A stretch of 64,000 bases of DNA from Ruegeria atlantica (GCF_013032005.1 NZ_WQBE01000006.1:124001-188000), one strand, 5' to 3'. Counted from the first letter of the stretch, positions 1-8,185 are shown. Numbers and translations: made by a program. Notes: generated by a model from the letters alone, not told the origin.

Positions 1-102
1 GTGATGTTCGACGGACATATTATGGGCGAACGCCTGCCCCATGAGACAGATGAAAAAGAACTGGGCCTGCTGATGGCCGGTGTTGCGGAAGAGGCCGCGT
101 GA
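1..102 (+). CDS. ABC transporter ATP-binding protein, C-terminal fragment
   Basis: Only the last 33 codons lie in the window; the frame is open from base 1 to a TGA at 100-102. The peptide ends in FDGHIMGERLPHETDEKEL followed by LMAG, the usual tail of sugar/nucleoside-type importer ATPases (RbsA/YufO family, two fused ATPase domains). The two permease genes that follow immediately, three bases downstream and then overlapping, fit this assignment. The Walker motifs lie outside the window, so the call rests on the tail and the context. Confidence 0.75.
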   Translation: MMFDGHIMGERLPHETDEKELGLLMAGVAEEAA

Positions 103-105
103 AGC

Positions 106-1200
106 ATGGATAAAATGCCCAAATGGGCCGATGTCGTTCTGATCCCACTGATCAGTCTGATATTGGCCGCGATCCTTTCGGCGCTGGTTATTCTGGCCAT
201 TGGTGAAAACCCGTTTGAAGCGGTGAATCTGATGGTTACCGGCGCGCTGGGGTCGACTTATGGCTGGGGCTATACGCTCTATTACGCGACCAATTTCATG
301 TTCACCGGGCTGGCGGTGGCTGTGGCGTTCCACGCGCGGCTGTTCAACATCGGCGGCGAAGGCCAAGCCATGCTGGGCGGGCTTGGCGTTGCCATAGTGT
401 GTCTGTACATCGACTGGCCGCATTGGAGCATTGCCCTGCTGGCCGCCTGTGCGGCGTCGATGCTGTTTGGGGCGGCATGGGCCGCGATACCGGCCTATCT
501 GCAAGCCAAGCGCGGCAGTCATATCGTCATCACCACGATCATGTTCAACTTTATCGCGGCGGCCTTCCTGAACTATATGCTGGTCAATGTGATGCGCCCG
601 CAGGGCTCGCAAGATCCTGCAACTGCACGCTTCCCCGAGGCCGTGCATCTGCCGACCTTCCAGTCGATGTTCTCGACCGCTGAAAACGCGGTGTTCAAGG
701 GTGCGCCGGCCAATATCTCGTTCTTTGTCGCGATCCTGGCCTGTTTCGTGGTCTGGGCGCTGATCTGGCGGACGCGGCTGGGGTATGAGATCCGCGCCTA
801 TGGTCATTCCGAAACCGGCGCTGTTTATGCCGGTATCTCGCCCGTACGCATCACTATCGTCGCCATGCTGATCTCGGGTGCGTTGGCCGGGTTGATGGCG
901 ACCAACAACGTGATGGGAGAGGCTGAACGGCTGGTACTCAACTCGACCGAAGGTGCGGGTTTCATCGGGATTGCCGTGGCGCTGATGGGCCGGTCGCACC
1001 CGTTCGGCGTGTTTGTGGCGGCCCTTTTATTCGGGTTCCTGTACCAGGGCGGTGCCGAATTGGCGCTGTGGACCACGATCCCGCGTGAGCTGATCGTGGT
1101 TATTCAAGCGCTGGTGATCCTGTTTACCGGGGCACTGGACAACATGGTGCGCATGCCGCTTGAGAAACTGTTCCTCGGTCTTCGGAAGGGGGCCGAGTGA
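106..1200 (+). CDS. ABC transporter permease, nucleoside/BmpA-type importer (first permease)
   Basis: This is an integral membrane subunit of a BPD_transp_2-type importer (YufP/NupP family), thought to move nucleosides or related bases across the inner membrane. The 364 residues begin with a hydrophobic segment at about 9-31 and contain further membrane spans. The glycine-rich GGEGQAMLGGLG near residue 85 and the cytoplasmic EAA-like loop YEIRAYGHSETGAVYAGIS near 226-244, which contacts the ATPase, are typical. The start lies three bases after the ATPase stop. The next permease overlaps its end, so the genes form one operon. The substrate is not determined by the sequence; the downstream deoD at 13.7 kb is too far away to be evidence. 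Confidence 0.88.
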   Translation: MDKMPKWADVVLIPLISLILAAILSALVILAIGENPFEAVNLMVTGALGSTYGWGYTLYYATNFMFTGLAVAVAFHARLFNIGGEGQAMLGGLGVAIVCLYIDWPHWSIALLAACAASMLFGAAWAAIPAYLQAKRGSHIVITTIMFNFIAAAFLNYMLVNVMRPQGSQDPATARFPEAVHLPTFQSMFSTAENAVFKGAPANISFFVAILACFVVWALIWRTRLGYEIRAYGHSETGAVYAGISPVRITIVAMLISGALAGLMATNNVMGEAERLVLNSTEGAGFIGIAVALMGRSHPFGVFVAALLFGFLYQGGAELALWTTIPRELIVVIQALVILFTGALDNMVRMPLEKLFLGLRKGAE

Positions 1201-2210
1201 TGGAGATTTTCGTAACACTCATTCAGGTTTTTGATTCAACGATCCGCCTGGCAACACCGCTTTTACTGGCGTGTCTGGCCGGGTTGTATTCGGAACGCGC
1301 GGGTATTTTCGACATCGGGCTGGAAGGCAAGATGTTGATGGCGGCGTTTTTCTCGGCGGCGATTGCGGCAGTGACCGGGTCTGTCTGGTTGGGCCTGCTG
1401 GCGGGAATCGGATCCTCGCTGATTTTGTCCGGCTTGCACGGGCTCGCTTCGATAACCTTCAGAGGCAATCAGCTGATCTCGGGCGTTGCCATCAACTTTC
1501 TGGCCTCGGGCCTGACCGTTCTGATTGCGCAGAGCTGGTTCAAACAGGGCGGGCGCACGCCTTCTCTCTTTGGCGGTGGACGGTTCGAATCTGCAGAGTT
1601 TCCTTATGCAATCGGCCCCGAAGATGCTGAACTGTCGGGGAAACCGGTTTCTGAACTGATGTCTGACACCAATTCGTTTCACATGGTGTATTCCGAACTA
1701 CTCTCGGGTCATTCGATATTGGTCTATGTGGCGTTTCTGATGGTGCCATTGACATGGTGGATTCTGTATCGCACCCGGTTCGGCTTGCGCCTGCGCGCGG
1801 TGGGTGAAAATCCGGCTGCGGTGGATACCGCCGGTGTCTCGGTTGTCGGCCTGAGATTTGCGGCCGTTGCCATCTGCGGCGTGCTGTGTGGGATCGCCGG
1901 GGCCTATTTGGCCACTGCCCTGCAGGCCGGGTTCGTCAAGGAAATGACCGCCGGTCGCGGGTTCATCGCTTTGGCCGCGCTGATCTTTGCGAAATGGCGG
2001 CCTTGGCATGCGATGTGGGCTTGCCTGCTGTTCGGTCTGTTACAGGCGATTGCGCTGCGTTTCCAGAACATCGACCTGGGCGGCGTGGTTATCCCGGTAC
2101 AGGCCATGGACGCCCTGCCCTATATCCTGACGGTGGTTATTCTGGCCGGGTTCGTAGGCAAAGCCGTCCCGCCACGCGCCGGTGGCGAGCCCTATGTGAA
2201 AGAGCGCTGA
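1200..2210 (+). CDS. ABC transporter permease, nucleoside/BmpA-type importer (second permease)
   Basis: This is the second permease of the importer (YufQ/NupQ family, 336 residues), which would pair with the upstream permease to form the pore. The N-terminal region carries the family pattern FDIGLEGKMLMAAF around residues 38-51, and the EAA-like loop LRLRAVGENPAAVDTAGVS is near 197-215. The ATG at 1200 shares its A with the TGA of the previous gene (TGATG), a sign of translational coupling. A GTG three bases upstream (1197) is an alternative start. GGAAGG at 1184-1189 is the ribosome-binding site. This is the last gene of the operon. Confidence 0.88.
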   Translation: MEIFVTLIQVFDSTIRLATPLLLACLAGLYSERAGIFDIGLEGKMLMAAFFSAAIAAVTGSVWLGLLAGIGSSLILSGLHGLASITFRGNQLISGVAINFLASGLTVLIAQSWFKQGGRTPSLFGGGRFESAEFPYAIGPEDAELSGKPVSELMSDTNSFHMVYSELLSGHSILVYVAFLMVPLTWWILYRTRFGLRLRAVGENPAAVDTAGVSVVGLRFAAVAICGVLCGIAGAYLATALQAGFVKEMTAGRGFIALAALIFAKWRPWHAMWACLLFGLLQAIALRFQNIDLGGVVIPVQAMDALPYILTVVILAGFVGKAVPPRAGGEPYVKER

Positions 2211-2554
2211 TAAGTCCAGTTTAAAACTCATTTCAGTCCTGTTCGCTGCAGAGCGGCATGCAGAGTTGATTTTGCATGCCGCAAGCGCTCTAAGGGGGTA
2301 TGTGTTTGTTTCCTGTGATAGCCGAGATCGGATTCGTTCCTGTCGGGGTGGCAAGCACACAAAAACGTCCCGGTTCCGGGGTCCGTTTTTCAATTCAGCC
2401 AGATCGGCTTGTCGGTCACGCGGTCTGCGCGATCGGCAGGTTGGTATTCGCCATACGGCCGCATTGCGCGCGCGGTATTAAAGCCTCATCCCTGTGGTAT
2501 GGGACAGGCCGGATCACTTTGTGTGACGCGTCTGATCTCATCCGGTAAATACAC
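2211..2554. other. Intergenic region without a supported gene
   Basis: These 344 bases separate the ABC importer operon from the TSUP transporter. They hold a strong inverted repeat soon after the permease stop (listed separately). Short open frames on both strands have no recognisable protein features and no convincing ribosome-binding site. The promoter of the downstream gene presumably lies in the last 100 bases, but I cannot pick out a clear -35/-10 pair. Confidence 0.6.
2253..2282 (+). terminator. Perfect 10-bp inverted repeat after the ABC permease operon
   Basis: GCGGCATGCA at 2253-2262 is matched by TGCATGCCGC at 2273-2282 with a 10-base loop. It begins 43 bases after the permease stop. 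No T-run follows, so a classical intrinsic terminator is not proven. It could instead be an mRNA 3' end-stabilising hairpin. Confidence 0.4.
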
Positions 2555-3475
2555 ATGCAGATCTACCTTCCAATCGCCGAAGTCTCCGTCAACGCCTTTT
2601 TGCTGTTGGGGCTGGGTGGGATGGTTGGCATCCTGTCGGGCATGTTCGGTGTAGGCGGCGGGTTTCTGATGACGCCGCTGCTGTTCTTCATCGGCATCCC
2701 CCCCGCTGTCGCCGTCGCAACCGAAGCCAACCAGATCGTCGCCTCGTCCTTTTCCGGTGTATTAGCGCATTTTCGACGAAAGACCGTAGATCTGAAAATG
2801 GGCACGGTCTTATTGATCGGGGGCTTAATGGGTGCTGCCCTTGGGGTGGTGGTGTTCAACTATCTCAAAAGCCTGGGCCAGGTCGATCTGCTTGTCACGC
2901 TATGCTACGTCGTCTTCCTTGGCGTCGTTGGTGGCCTGATGTTCATCGAAAGCTTGCGGGCACTGCGCAAGGCCAAAAAGGGCGGCGGCGCACCAGCAAA
3001 ACGGCGCCAGCGTGGCTGGGTTCATGCGATGCCGTTCAAAATGCGCTTTCGCACTTCGGGCCTGTATATCTCGGTCATTCCCCCAATTCTGGTCGGGCTT
3101 TGCGTCGGTGTACTGGCGGCCATCATGGGCGTCGGCGGCGGCTTTATTATGGTGCCTGCAATGATCTATCTACTGGGCATGCCCACCAAGGTGGTGGTTG
3201 GAACATCCTTGTTTCAGATCATCTTCGTGACCGGCTTTACCACCATGCTGCACGCAACCACGAACTATACGGTTGATGTTGTTCTGGCCGTTCTGCTGCT
3301 GGTCGGCGGTGTCGTGGGCGCGCAGATTGGAACGGTGATTGGCGCGAAGATGCCCGCCGAGCAGTTGCGCGTGCTGCTGGCAGCCCTGGTTCTGGTGGTC
3401 TGCGGCAAGCTGGCACTGGACTTATTGATCGAACCATCCGAGCTGTATTCCATTGGCAGCGAAGGAGGGCACTGA
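2555..3475 (+). CDS. TSUP (TauE/SafE) family membrane transporter
   Basis: The 306-residue polytopic protein has the internal duplication typical of the TauE/SafE family: the glycine motif GVGGGFLMTPLL near residues 32-43 recurs as GVGGGFIMVPAM near 191-202. Members export or import sulfur-containing or organic anions such as sulfite, sulfoacetate or taurine products. A basic cytoplasmic stretch (KAKKGGGAPAKRRQR) joins the halves. The next gene, a TIGR02186 protein, starts two bases after the stop. That pairing is common in alphaproteobacteria and suggests a functional unit. The substrate is not predictable from sequence. Confidence 0.88.
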   Translation: MQIYLPIAEVSVNAFLLLGLGGMVGILSGMFGVGGGFLMTPLLFFIGIPPAVAVATEANQIVASSFSGVLAHFRRKTVDLKMGTVLLIGGLMGAALGVVVFNYLKSLGQVDLLVTLCYVVFLGVVGGLMFIESLRALRKAKKGGGAPAKRRQRGWVHAMPFKMRFRTSGLYISVIPPILVGLCVGVLAAIMGVGGGFIMVPAMIYLLGMPTKVVVGTSLFQIIFVTGFTTMLHATTNYTVDVVLAVLLLVGGVVGAQIGTVIGAKMPAEQLRVLLAALVLVVCGKLALDLLIEPSELYSIGSEGGH

Positions 3476-3477
3476 TC

Positions 3478-4245
3478 ATGCTGAAACGCTTGATTGCCCT
3501 GCTGGTTTTCTGCTGCTCGCCAGCCCTTGCGCAAGAAGAGCAGGTGGTGCTGGGTCTCAGCCAGGACCGGGTCGCCATTACCGCGACATTCGATGGTTCT
3601 GAAATCCTGATCTTCGGTGCCGTCAAACGAGAAGCACCGATCCCCGCCGGCCCACCGCTTGAGGTGATCGTGACTGTGGCCGGGCCGTCCAGCCCAGTGA
3701 CAGTCCGGCGCAAGGAACGCAAACTGGGCATCTGGGTCAACACTGACAGCGTTCTGGTCGACCTTGCGCCAAGTTTCTACGCCGTCGCCACGAGCGGGCC
3801 GCTGGATAATATCCTTTTGGACACCGAGGACCTGAGATACCGGATTTCAATCGAACGCGCCATCCGATCGGTCGGGGCGGCCATGCATATCCGAGGCGCG
3901 CAGGATTTTGCAGATGCCGTGGTGCGCATTCGCGAGGATGAGGGGCTGTATTCCATTCGCGAAAACACAGTGGCCGTGGATGAGCAAACCCTGTTCCGCA
4001 CCTCAATTGCAATGCCTGCCGACCTGACCGAAGGCGACTATGCTGCGCGCATCTTCCTGACCCGCGGCAAAGAGGTGATCTCGGAATTCGAGACAACCAT
4101 CGACGTGCGCAAAGTGGGGCTGGAGCGGTTTTTGTACAACATGTCCCGACAGCAACCTGTGTGGTACGGGCTGATGTCACTGGTCATTGCGATTGCAGCG
4201 GGCTGGGGGGCGTCGACTGCGTTCCGATTGCTGCGTGAAAACTAA
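3478..4245 (+). CDS. TIGR02186 family protein, membrane-anchored periplasmic
   Basis: The 255-residue protein begins with a signal peptide (MLKRLIALLVFCCSPALA, cleavage likely after residue 18). It has a mainly beta-rich periplasmic part and one C-terminal membrane span near residues 230-247. The phrase KVGLERFLYNMSRQQPVWYG just before the span and the overall layout match the uncharacterised TIGR02186 family, which is usually found directly downstream of a TauE/SafE transporter, as here. A role as a periplasmic partner of that transporter is inference from context only. Its function is unknown. Confidence 0.8.
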   Translation: MLKRLIALLVFCCSPALAQEEQVVLGLSQDRVAITATFDGSEILIFGAVKREAPIPAGPPLEVIVTVAGPSSPVTVRRKERKLGIWVNTDSVLVDLAPSFYAVATSGPLDNILLDTEDLRYRISIERAIRSVGAAMHIRGAQDFADAVVRIREDEGLYSIRENTVAVDEQTLFRTSIAMPADLTEGDYAARIFLTRGKEVISEFETTIDVRKVGLERFLYNMSRQQPVWYGLMSLVIAIAAGWGASTAFRLLREN

Positions 4246-4248
4246 CCT

Positions 4249-4977
4249 CTAACCGCGCCCGATATAGGGCATCGTTGTTGCCATCACGGTCATGAACTGC
4301 ACATTCGCCTCGGGCGGCAGGGTCGCCATATGCAGCACCGAGCGTGCTGCATCTTCAACCGCCATGGTCGGGTCGGGCGTCTGACCGCCCTCAACCGCGG
4401 CATCCACCAGTCCCTGTACCATCTGCGTGCGCGCGTTGCCGATGTCGATCTGACCGCAAGCAATTCCGAAGTCCCGCCCGTCCAGCGACAGACTGCGGGT
4501 CAGACCGGTGATCGCATGTTTCGTGGTCGTGTAGTGCACCGAGTTCGGGCGCGGCACATATGCGGCAATCGAGCCGTTGTTGATGATGCGCCCGCCCTGC
4601 GGCGACTGATGGCGCATGATCCGAAAAGCCTCGCGCGCGCATAGGAACATGCCGTTCAGATTGACGTTGACGGTTTGATACCAATCCTCCAGCGCGATCT
4701 CGTCGATGGTTCCGCCGGGCGCAAAGATGCCCGCATTGTTGAACAACGCGTCCAACCGGCCAGCCTTTTCCTGAAACGCGCCAAAGGCCGCATGGACCGC
4801 ATCCGCCTCCGTTACATCCGCAACCAATGGGATCGCGTTTGTGCGATCCTTGGCCATTTCGTGCAACGTATCGGCACTGCGCGCCAACAGGCCCACTGTC
4901 CAGCCTTCGTTCAAGAACAAGTCCGCCGTGGCCCGCCCAATGCCCGAGCTTGCGCCGGTTACTATGATGGATGTCAT
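4249..4977 (-). CDS. SDR family NAD(P)-dependent oxidoreductase
   Basis: This is a classical short-chain dehydrogenase of 242 residues with a Rossmann fold. TGASSGIG at 7-14 binds the cofactor, NNAG is at 80-83, and the catalytic set is Ser136 (NGSIAAY), Tyr149 and Lys153 (YTTTK). The gene overlaps the helicase stop by four bases (ATGA), so the two are co-transcribed and translationally coupled. The closest type is the YdfG-like group of hydroxy-acid or general dehydrogenases. The substrate cannot be given. Confidence 0.85.
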   Translation of the reverse strand: MTSIIVTGASSGIGRATADLFLNEGWTVGLLARSADTLHEMAKDRTNAIPLVADVTEADAVHAAFGAFQEKAGRLDALFNNAGIFAPGGTIDEIALEDWYQTVNVNLNGMFLCAREAFRIMRHQSPQGGRIINNGSIAAYVPRPNSVHYTTTKHAITGLTRSLSLDGRDFGIACGQIDIGNARTQMVQGLVDAAVEGGQTPDPTMAVEDAARSVLHMATLPPEANVQFMTVMATTMPYIGRG

Positions 4978-6506
4978 GTATCTTCAGCCTCCAATGTCAA
5001 GGACGCCGCCGGAACCGCGCGCAGATCATCCACACGCAGCGGATGGGTGGGCTTGGCCAGACGGTTGCGCACAACCCAGATCAACCGCTCTTGCGCGCGG
5101 GTGATGGCGACATAGGCCAGCCGCTTCCAAAGCGGCTGCCCGGCCTCGGTCCTGCCCATGCGGGCGGCGGCGTAAATGTCCGGCGCAAAGACCTGTACCG
5201 TGTCCCATTGCGAGCCCTGCGCCTTGTGAATGGTTACCGCCGCGCCATGCAGAAAGGTGGCACCCATGCGGGCGGCGAAGGGGATAAAGGGTTCTTCTTC
5301 ATCCGGTTTTTCGATCTTGACGATCGAGGCCGCACTGACCTGTGGGTCCTCGGCGCCCATCACGTGCAGGCGTGAAAAGCCCGGCTTGCGCCCCGGTCCC
5401 AAATAGATGACTTGCGCGCCTTTGATCAGCCCGCGCGCCTCAAGGTCCAAACGTTTCTTGCGGTGTTTCAACGGCAGTTCGATGCCATCACAGATCAGTG
5501 GTTCACCTTCCAGCAGCTCGGTCTCCGGCGCGCTGTGAACTTGCCGAAACGCCTGAATCAACCGAATACGTGTGGCGTTGCGCCAGACCAGAACCGGGCT
5601 GCGGGCCATCAGATCAACCTCGACCCGCTGACCCCAGACCACGCGGTCATCCTGACGGGCGGTTTGTTCTATAAGACGTTCGAAATCCTCGAACCCCATC
5701 TTAGGGTCTGCCAGCGCGTGGGCCAGGTCTAGGATAGGATTGTCCGCCTCTTGCCGGTGGACCCGGTGCAGGATCTGTTTGCGCGGCTCGGGCAAAGCGT
5801 CGAACACCATGCTGCCCGATTGATTGACGGGGGCTAGCTGCGCAGGGTCACCAAATAACAACAAGGTCGGAAAAATCTCTTGCAGGTCCTCGAATTGCCG
5901 GTCGTCCAGCATCGAGGCCTCATCGACGAACCCGATATCCAAAGGCTCGTCCCGACGTTTCCAGCCGGTGATGAAATCGGACCCGCGCAATCCGGCGGCG
6001 GCCAAGGCACCAGGGATCGATTTATTGTTTGCATAAAACGCCGCTGCCCGGTCCAACGCCTCGTCCGTCAGACCTTCGATCTCGGGGCGTTCGTCATTGC
6101 CCGCCAGCCATTCGGCGATGCGTTCATATTCCGGGTCATAAACCGGGGTATAGAGAATGCGGTGAATGGTCGTTGCAGGGACCCCGCGCAGGCGCAACAC
6201 GCTGGCGGCCTTGTTGGTGGGGGCCAGGATCGCAAGGCTACGCTTTTCCTTCGCCTTGCGGCTTTCGAAATCACCAGACACAATCTGAACACCGGTTTCG
6301 GCCAAGGCCTTGTACAGCTCGGCCAGCAACAAGGTCTTGCCCGAGCCCGCTTTGCCGATCACCGCCATCACACCGGATTTGCCATTGCCCGGCAATTTTA
6401 GCAGGGCGTCATCATCCAGATCAACACCGGCTGATCGCAGCATTTCAGAGATGCTGTCATAGGCGGCGGCCTGGTCGTCAGAGAAGGTCACGGGGGGCAA
6501 AGACAT
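4974..6506 (-). CDS. RecD-like ATP-dependent DNA helicase (SF1)
   Basis: The 510-residue protein is a single-subunit RecD2-like or viral-type superfamily 1 helicase, expected to unwind DNA 5'-3' using ATP. Walker A is GKAGSGKT at 51-58, the DExx-like box is FVDEASMLDD near 194-203, and the C-terminal UvrD_C_2 part has TIHKAQGSQWD near 423-433 and AYVAITRAQERL near 468-479. It is shorter than RecD of RecBCD and lacks nuclease motifs. It lies 60 bases after luxI and overlaps the SDR gene. A hairpin abuts its start codon (6507-6530). Confidence 0.85.
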   Translation of the reverse strand: MSLPPVTFSDDQAAAYDSISEMLRSAGVDLDDDALLKLPGNGKSGVMAVIGKAGSGKTLLLAELYKALAETGVQIVSGDFESRKAKEKRSLAILAPTNKAASVLRLRGVPATTIHRILYTPVYDPEYERIAEWLAGNDERPEIEGLTDEALDRAAAFYANNKSIPGALAAAGLRGSDFITGWKRRDEPLDIGFVDEASMLDDRQFEDLQEIFPTLLLFGDPAQLAPVNQSGSMVFDALPEPRKQILHRVHRQEADNPILDLAHALADPKMGFEDFERLIEQTARQDDRVVWGQRVEVDLMARSPVLVWRNATRIRLIQAFRQVHSAPETELLEGEPLICDGIELPLKHRKKRLDLEARGLIKGAQVIYLGPGRKPGFSRLHVMGAEDPQVSAASIVKIEKPDEEEPFIPFAARMGATFLHGAAVTIHKAQGSQWDTVQVFAPDIYAAARMGRTEAGQPLWKRLAYVAITRAQERLIWVVRNRLAKPTHPLRVDDLRAVPAASLTLEAEDT

Positions 6507-6530
6507 GGCGCGACCCTACAGGGCCGCGCC
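6507..6530 (-). promoter_or_regulatory. Hairpin directly abutting the helicase start codon
   Basis: GGCGCGACCC at 6507-6516 and GGGCCGCGCC at 6521-6530 form a 10-bp stem with one position that becomes a G-U pair in minus-strand RNA, closing a TACA loop. The stem ends at the base next to the ATG (6504-6506 on the plus strand) and covers the only G-rich stretch available as a ribosome-binding site. It could limit helicase translation or end part of the luxI transcript, although no T-run follows. Confidence 0.45.
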
Positions 6531-6566
6531 AGCTATCACCAGAGAGGGATTGGGCTTTTCGCCTGA

Positions 6567-7205
6567 TCAGGCCGACAGAGAAAAGCGATGCTGCCGTCCG
6601 ATCCCGAATGCCGTCTTGAACCACAGCCGCGACAGCTCTCGCGGGATCCCCGCGCGTTCGGCCACGCGGTTGCAATCATCGGCAGAATAGGGCCACAGCC
6701 CGACCGAAATCTGATCACGCCCATGCCCTTCGGTCCCCAGAACCACCGGGGACGATCCGATCAGGCGGTAAATCCGAATCATGCGCGCATCGAAGACCCC
6801 GGCGATATGGGTCAGGCCGAACCCTTCCATCATCTCACCGCCGCTTAGCATGATGGCGCCTGCGGTGTGTGGGCTGGCCGTGCGCGACAGGCAGAACCTT
6901 GTGACCTCCCAAATCAGCGGGCTGCAGACTGGTTTGCCACCGGTCAGATGGCCGAACACCTCGTTCACCATGACCGGGCCGGTGGTCGGCAACACGCGCA
7001 TTGAGCCTCCATGACTGCCGTCTTCTTCTTCCCAGATGACATAAAGCGGGTTCAGTTCGTCATACCGATCCCGCTCTTCCCCTTTTTCGTTAACGTGTAC
7101 GTCCCAACCCAACCGGGTTTTGAACTGATCCGCGCGATCCCGGAACATCCCTTCGGCCAGATCCGGAAACTTGTGCAGCTCATCCGCATACAAATAGCGC
7201 AACAT
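6567..7205 (-). CDS. luxI: Acyl-homoserine-lactone synthase (LuxI family)
   Basis: This enzyme makes an N-acyl-homoserine lactone autoinducer from S-adenosylmethionine and an acyl carrier (acyl-ACP or acyl-CoA). All the invariant LuxI positions are in place in the 212 residues: Arg24, Phe28, Trp34, Asp46, Asp49, Arg70, Phe84, Glu100 and Arg103. It sits 84 bases downstream of luxR on the same strand. The acyl chain length cannot be read from the sequence. The weak ribosome-binding site AAGGGG lies in a possible hairpin (7215-7245), and a CtrA-type box is about 85 bases upstream of the start. Confidence 0.95.
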   Translation of the reverse strand: MLRYLYADELHKFPDLAEGMFRDRADQFKTRLGWDVHVNEKGEERDRYDELNPLYVIWEEEDGSHGGSMRVLPTTGPVMVNEVFGHLTGGKPVCSPLIWEVTRFCLSRTASPHTAGAIMLSGGEMMEGFGLTHIAGVFDARMIRIYRLIGSSPVVLGTEGHGRDQISVGLWPYSADDCNRVAERAGIPRELSRLWFKTAFGIGRQHRFSLSA

Positions 7206-7214
7206 GACTTTTTT

Positions 7215-7245
7215 CCCCTTGTCGTCCTGTGCAGGAACGAAGGGG
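7215..7245 (-). promoter_or_regulatory. Possible hairpin sequestering the luxI ribosome-binding site
   Basis: In minus-strand RNA, CCCCTT (from 7240-7245) can pair with AAGGGG (from 7215-7220). Inside it TCCTG at 7225-7229 is matched by CAGGA at 7232-7236, with a small internal loop between the stems. The 3' AAGGGG is the luxI Shine-Dalgarno, about 10 bases from the ATG at 7205. I see no T-run that would make it a clear terminator. Folding energy was not computed. Confidence 0.4.
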
Positions 7246-7289
7246 GTACAAAGTCATAGTTAATTTCCCGTTCTGAGGGCGCGCGCCTC

Positions 7290-7304
7290 TTAAACCACTA
7301 TTAA
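7290..7304 (-). promoter_or_regulatory. CtrA-type box TTAA-N7-TTAA upstream of luxI
   Basis: TTAA at 7290-7293 and TTAA at 7301-7304 are separated by exactly seven bases, the canonical full CtrA recognition pattern of alphaproteobacteria. The site overlaps the stop codon of luxR and lies 85-99 bases upstream of the luxI start, a reasonable promoter position. Overlap with the luxR coding sequence (codons for LIVV-stop) means part of the match is constrained by coding. Confidence 0.45.
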
Positions 7305-8009
7305 TCCTCGGCTGAGCGCTGTGGCGATGGCGTGAGTGGTGTTCTGCGCCCCAAGCTTCGCCCGGGCGCCTTCGATATAGACCCGTAGTGTATGTTCAGA
7401 GATAGACAGCGAATGGGCCACCTGGGCCCGGCTGTACCCCAGCGCCAGCAAGGTCATCGCGTCGACTTCGCGTGGCGACAGACTGCGGGCAGAGTCGGGC
7501 TGTCGGTCAACTTCGAATTCCAGCGCTTTGCGGTTGAAATAATGCGCGATCAGGATCAGCTCACGACCATGACGCTCGATGAAACGCTGCCAGGTTTCAT
7601 CATCACAGGTATGGTTGACCGTAAACAAGGCGAATTGCCCGTTCGGCCCCCGGATCGGGATGGAATAGCCTTGATTGCCGACACCGTGGCTTTGTGCGTC
7701 TTGCAGAAATGCCTTGGCCACTTTGCTGGACCAATCCAGCGTTTTCCAATCGACCGGGTGGAACCGCTGAAAGCACCCCAGGATGACCGGATCAATGCGG
7801 TGATAACTCTTTTCCAGATATCGCTCTGCCCAAGCATCGGGATAGGTCGTATAGCCGTACTGATCCCCGGCACCGTCGACCCAGTGGTATATAAGGTGCT
7901 CGACTTTCAGCCGGTCACGCAATCGGATTGCGACGCCACTTAATTCATCGAGCGTGCTGGTGTTTTCCAAGTCCTCCAGGACTTGGCTCATATCGAGTAT
8001 TTTTCCCAT
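7290..8009 (-). CDS. luxR: LuxR family autoinducer-binding transcriptional regulator
   Basis: The 239-residue regulator has an N-terminal autoinducer-binding domain (about 20-165) and a C-terminal LuxR helix-turn-helix (about 175-236). The ligand-pocket residues line up: Trp60, Tyr64, Asp73, Pro74 and Trp88. The DNA-binding domain shows LSPREVDAMTLLALGYSRAQ, with the invariant Glu181 and Gly191. The cognate luxI is directly downstream. Its start overlaps the preceding small ORF by 65 bases in another frame; an internal ATG at codon 7 (7991) would still overlap. The two are probably co-transcribed. Confidence 0.94.
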   Translation of the reverse strand: MGKILDMSQVLEDLENTSTLDELSGVAIRLRDRLKVEHLIYHWVDGAGDQYGYTTYPDAWAERYLEKSYHRIDPVILGCFQRFHPVDWKTLDWSSKVAKAFLQDAQSHGVGNQGYSIPIRGPNGQFALFTVNHTCDDETWQRFIERHGRELILIAHYFNRKALEFEVDRQPDSARSLSPREVDAMTLLALGYSRAQVAHSLSISEHTLRVYIEGARAKLGAQNTTHAIATALSRGLIVV

Positions 8010-8166
8010 CCGCCGGCGTCCGTACCTCAGCCTTCATGGACGCGATCTCGGCTGCGGCGATCAGCTTGGTGTCGTCCAGCTGTTCGGCCAGCGCGATCAT
8101 ACCATTCTCAACGGCGAAGGCGTTGAGGTCCGACAACACGTCCAGTATCCACTCATTCTGCGCCAT
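7945..8166 (-). CDS. Small conserved-looking protein encoded upstream of luxR
   Basis: This ORF of 73 codons has a good ribosome-binding site (GGAGAG, about 9 bases from the ATG). Its predicted helical N-terminus is MAQNEWILDVLSDLNAFAVE, followed by LAEQLDDTKLIAAAEIASM. The last roughly 21 residues overlap luxR and look less structured. From memory, similar short proteins accompany luxR in related roseobacters, but I cannot verify that here. No known domain is evident. Position and overlap suggest co-expression with luxR and a possible regulatory role, which is inference. Confidence 0.72.
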   Translation of the reverse strand: MAQNEWILDVLSDLNAFAVENGMIALAEQLDDTKLIAAAEIASMKAEVRTPADGKNTRYEPSPGGLGKHQHAR

Positions 8167-8185
8167 CAGGGTCTCTCCGAAACGG

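Noticed and set aside
2300..2548. Plus-strand frames in the gap before the TSUP gene
   Set aside because: They have no ribosome-binding site and no recognisable features, and they disagree in frame with one another.
7225..7236. TCCTG-TG-CAGGA as a lux box
   Set aside because: The arms are only two bases apart, whereas lux boxes span 18-20 bases with a wide centre. A role in the luxI hairpin is more likely.
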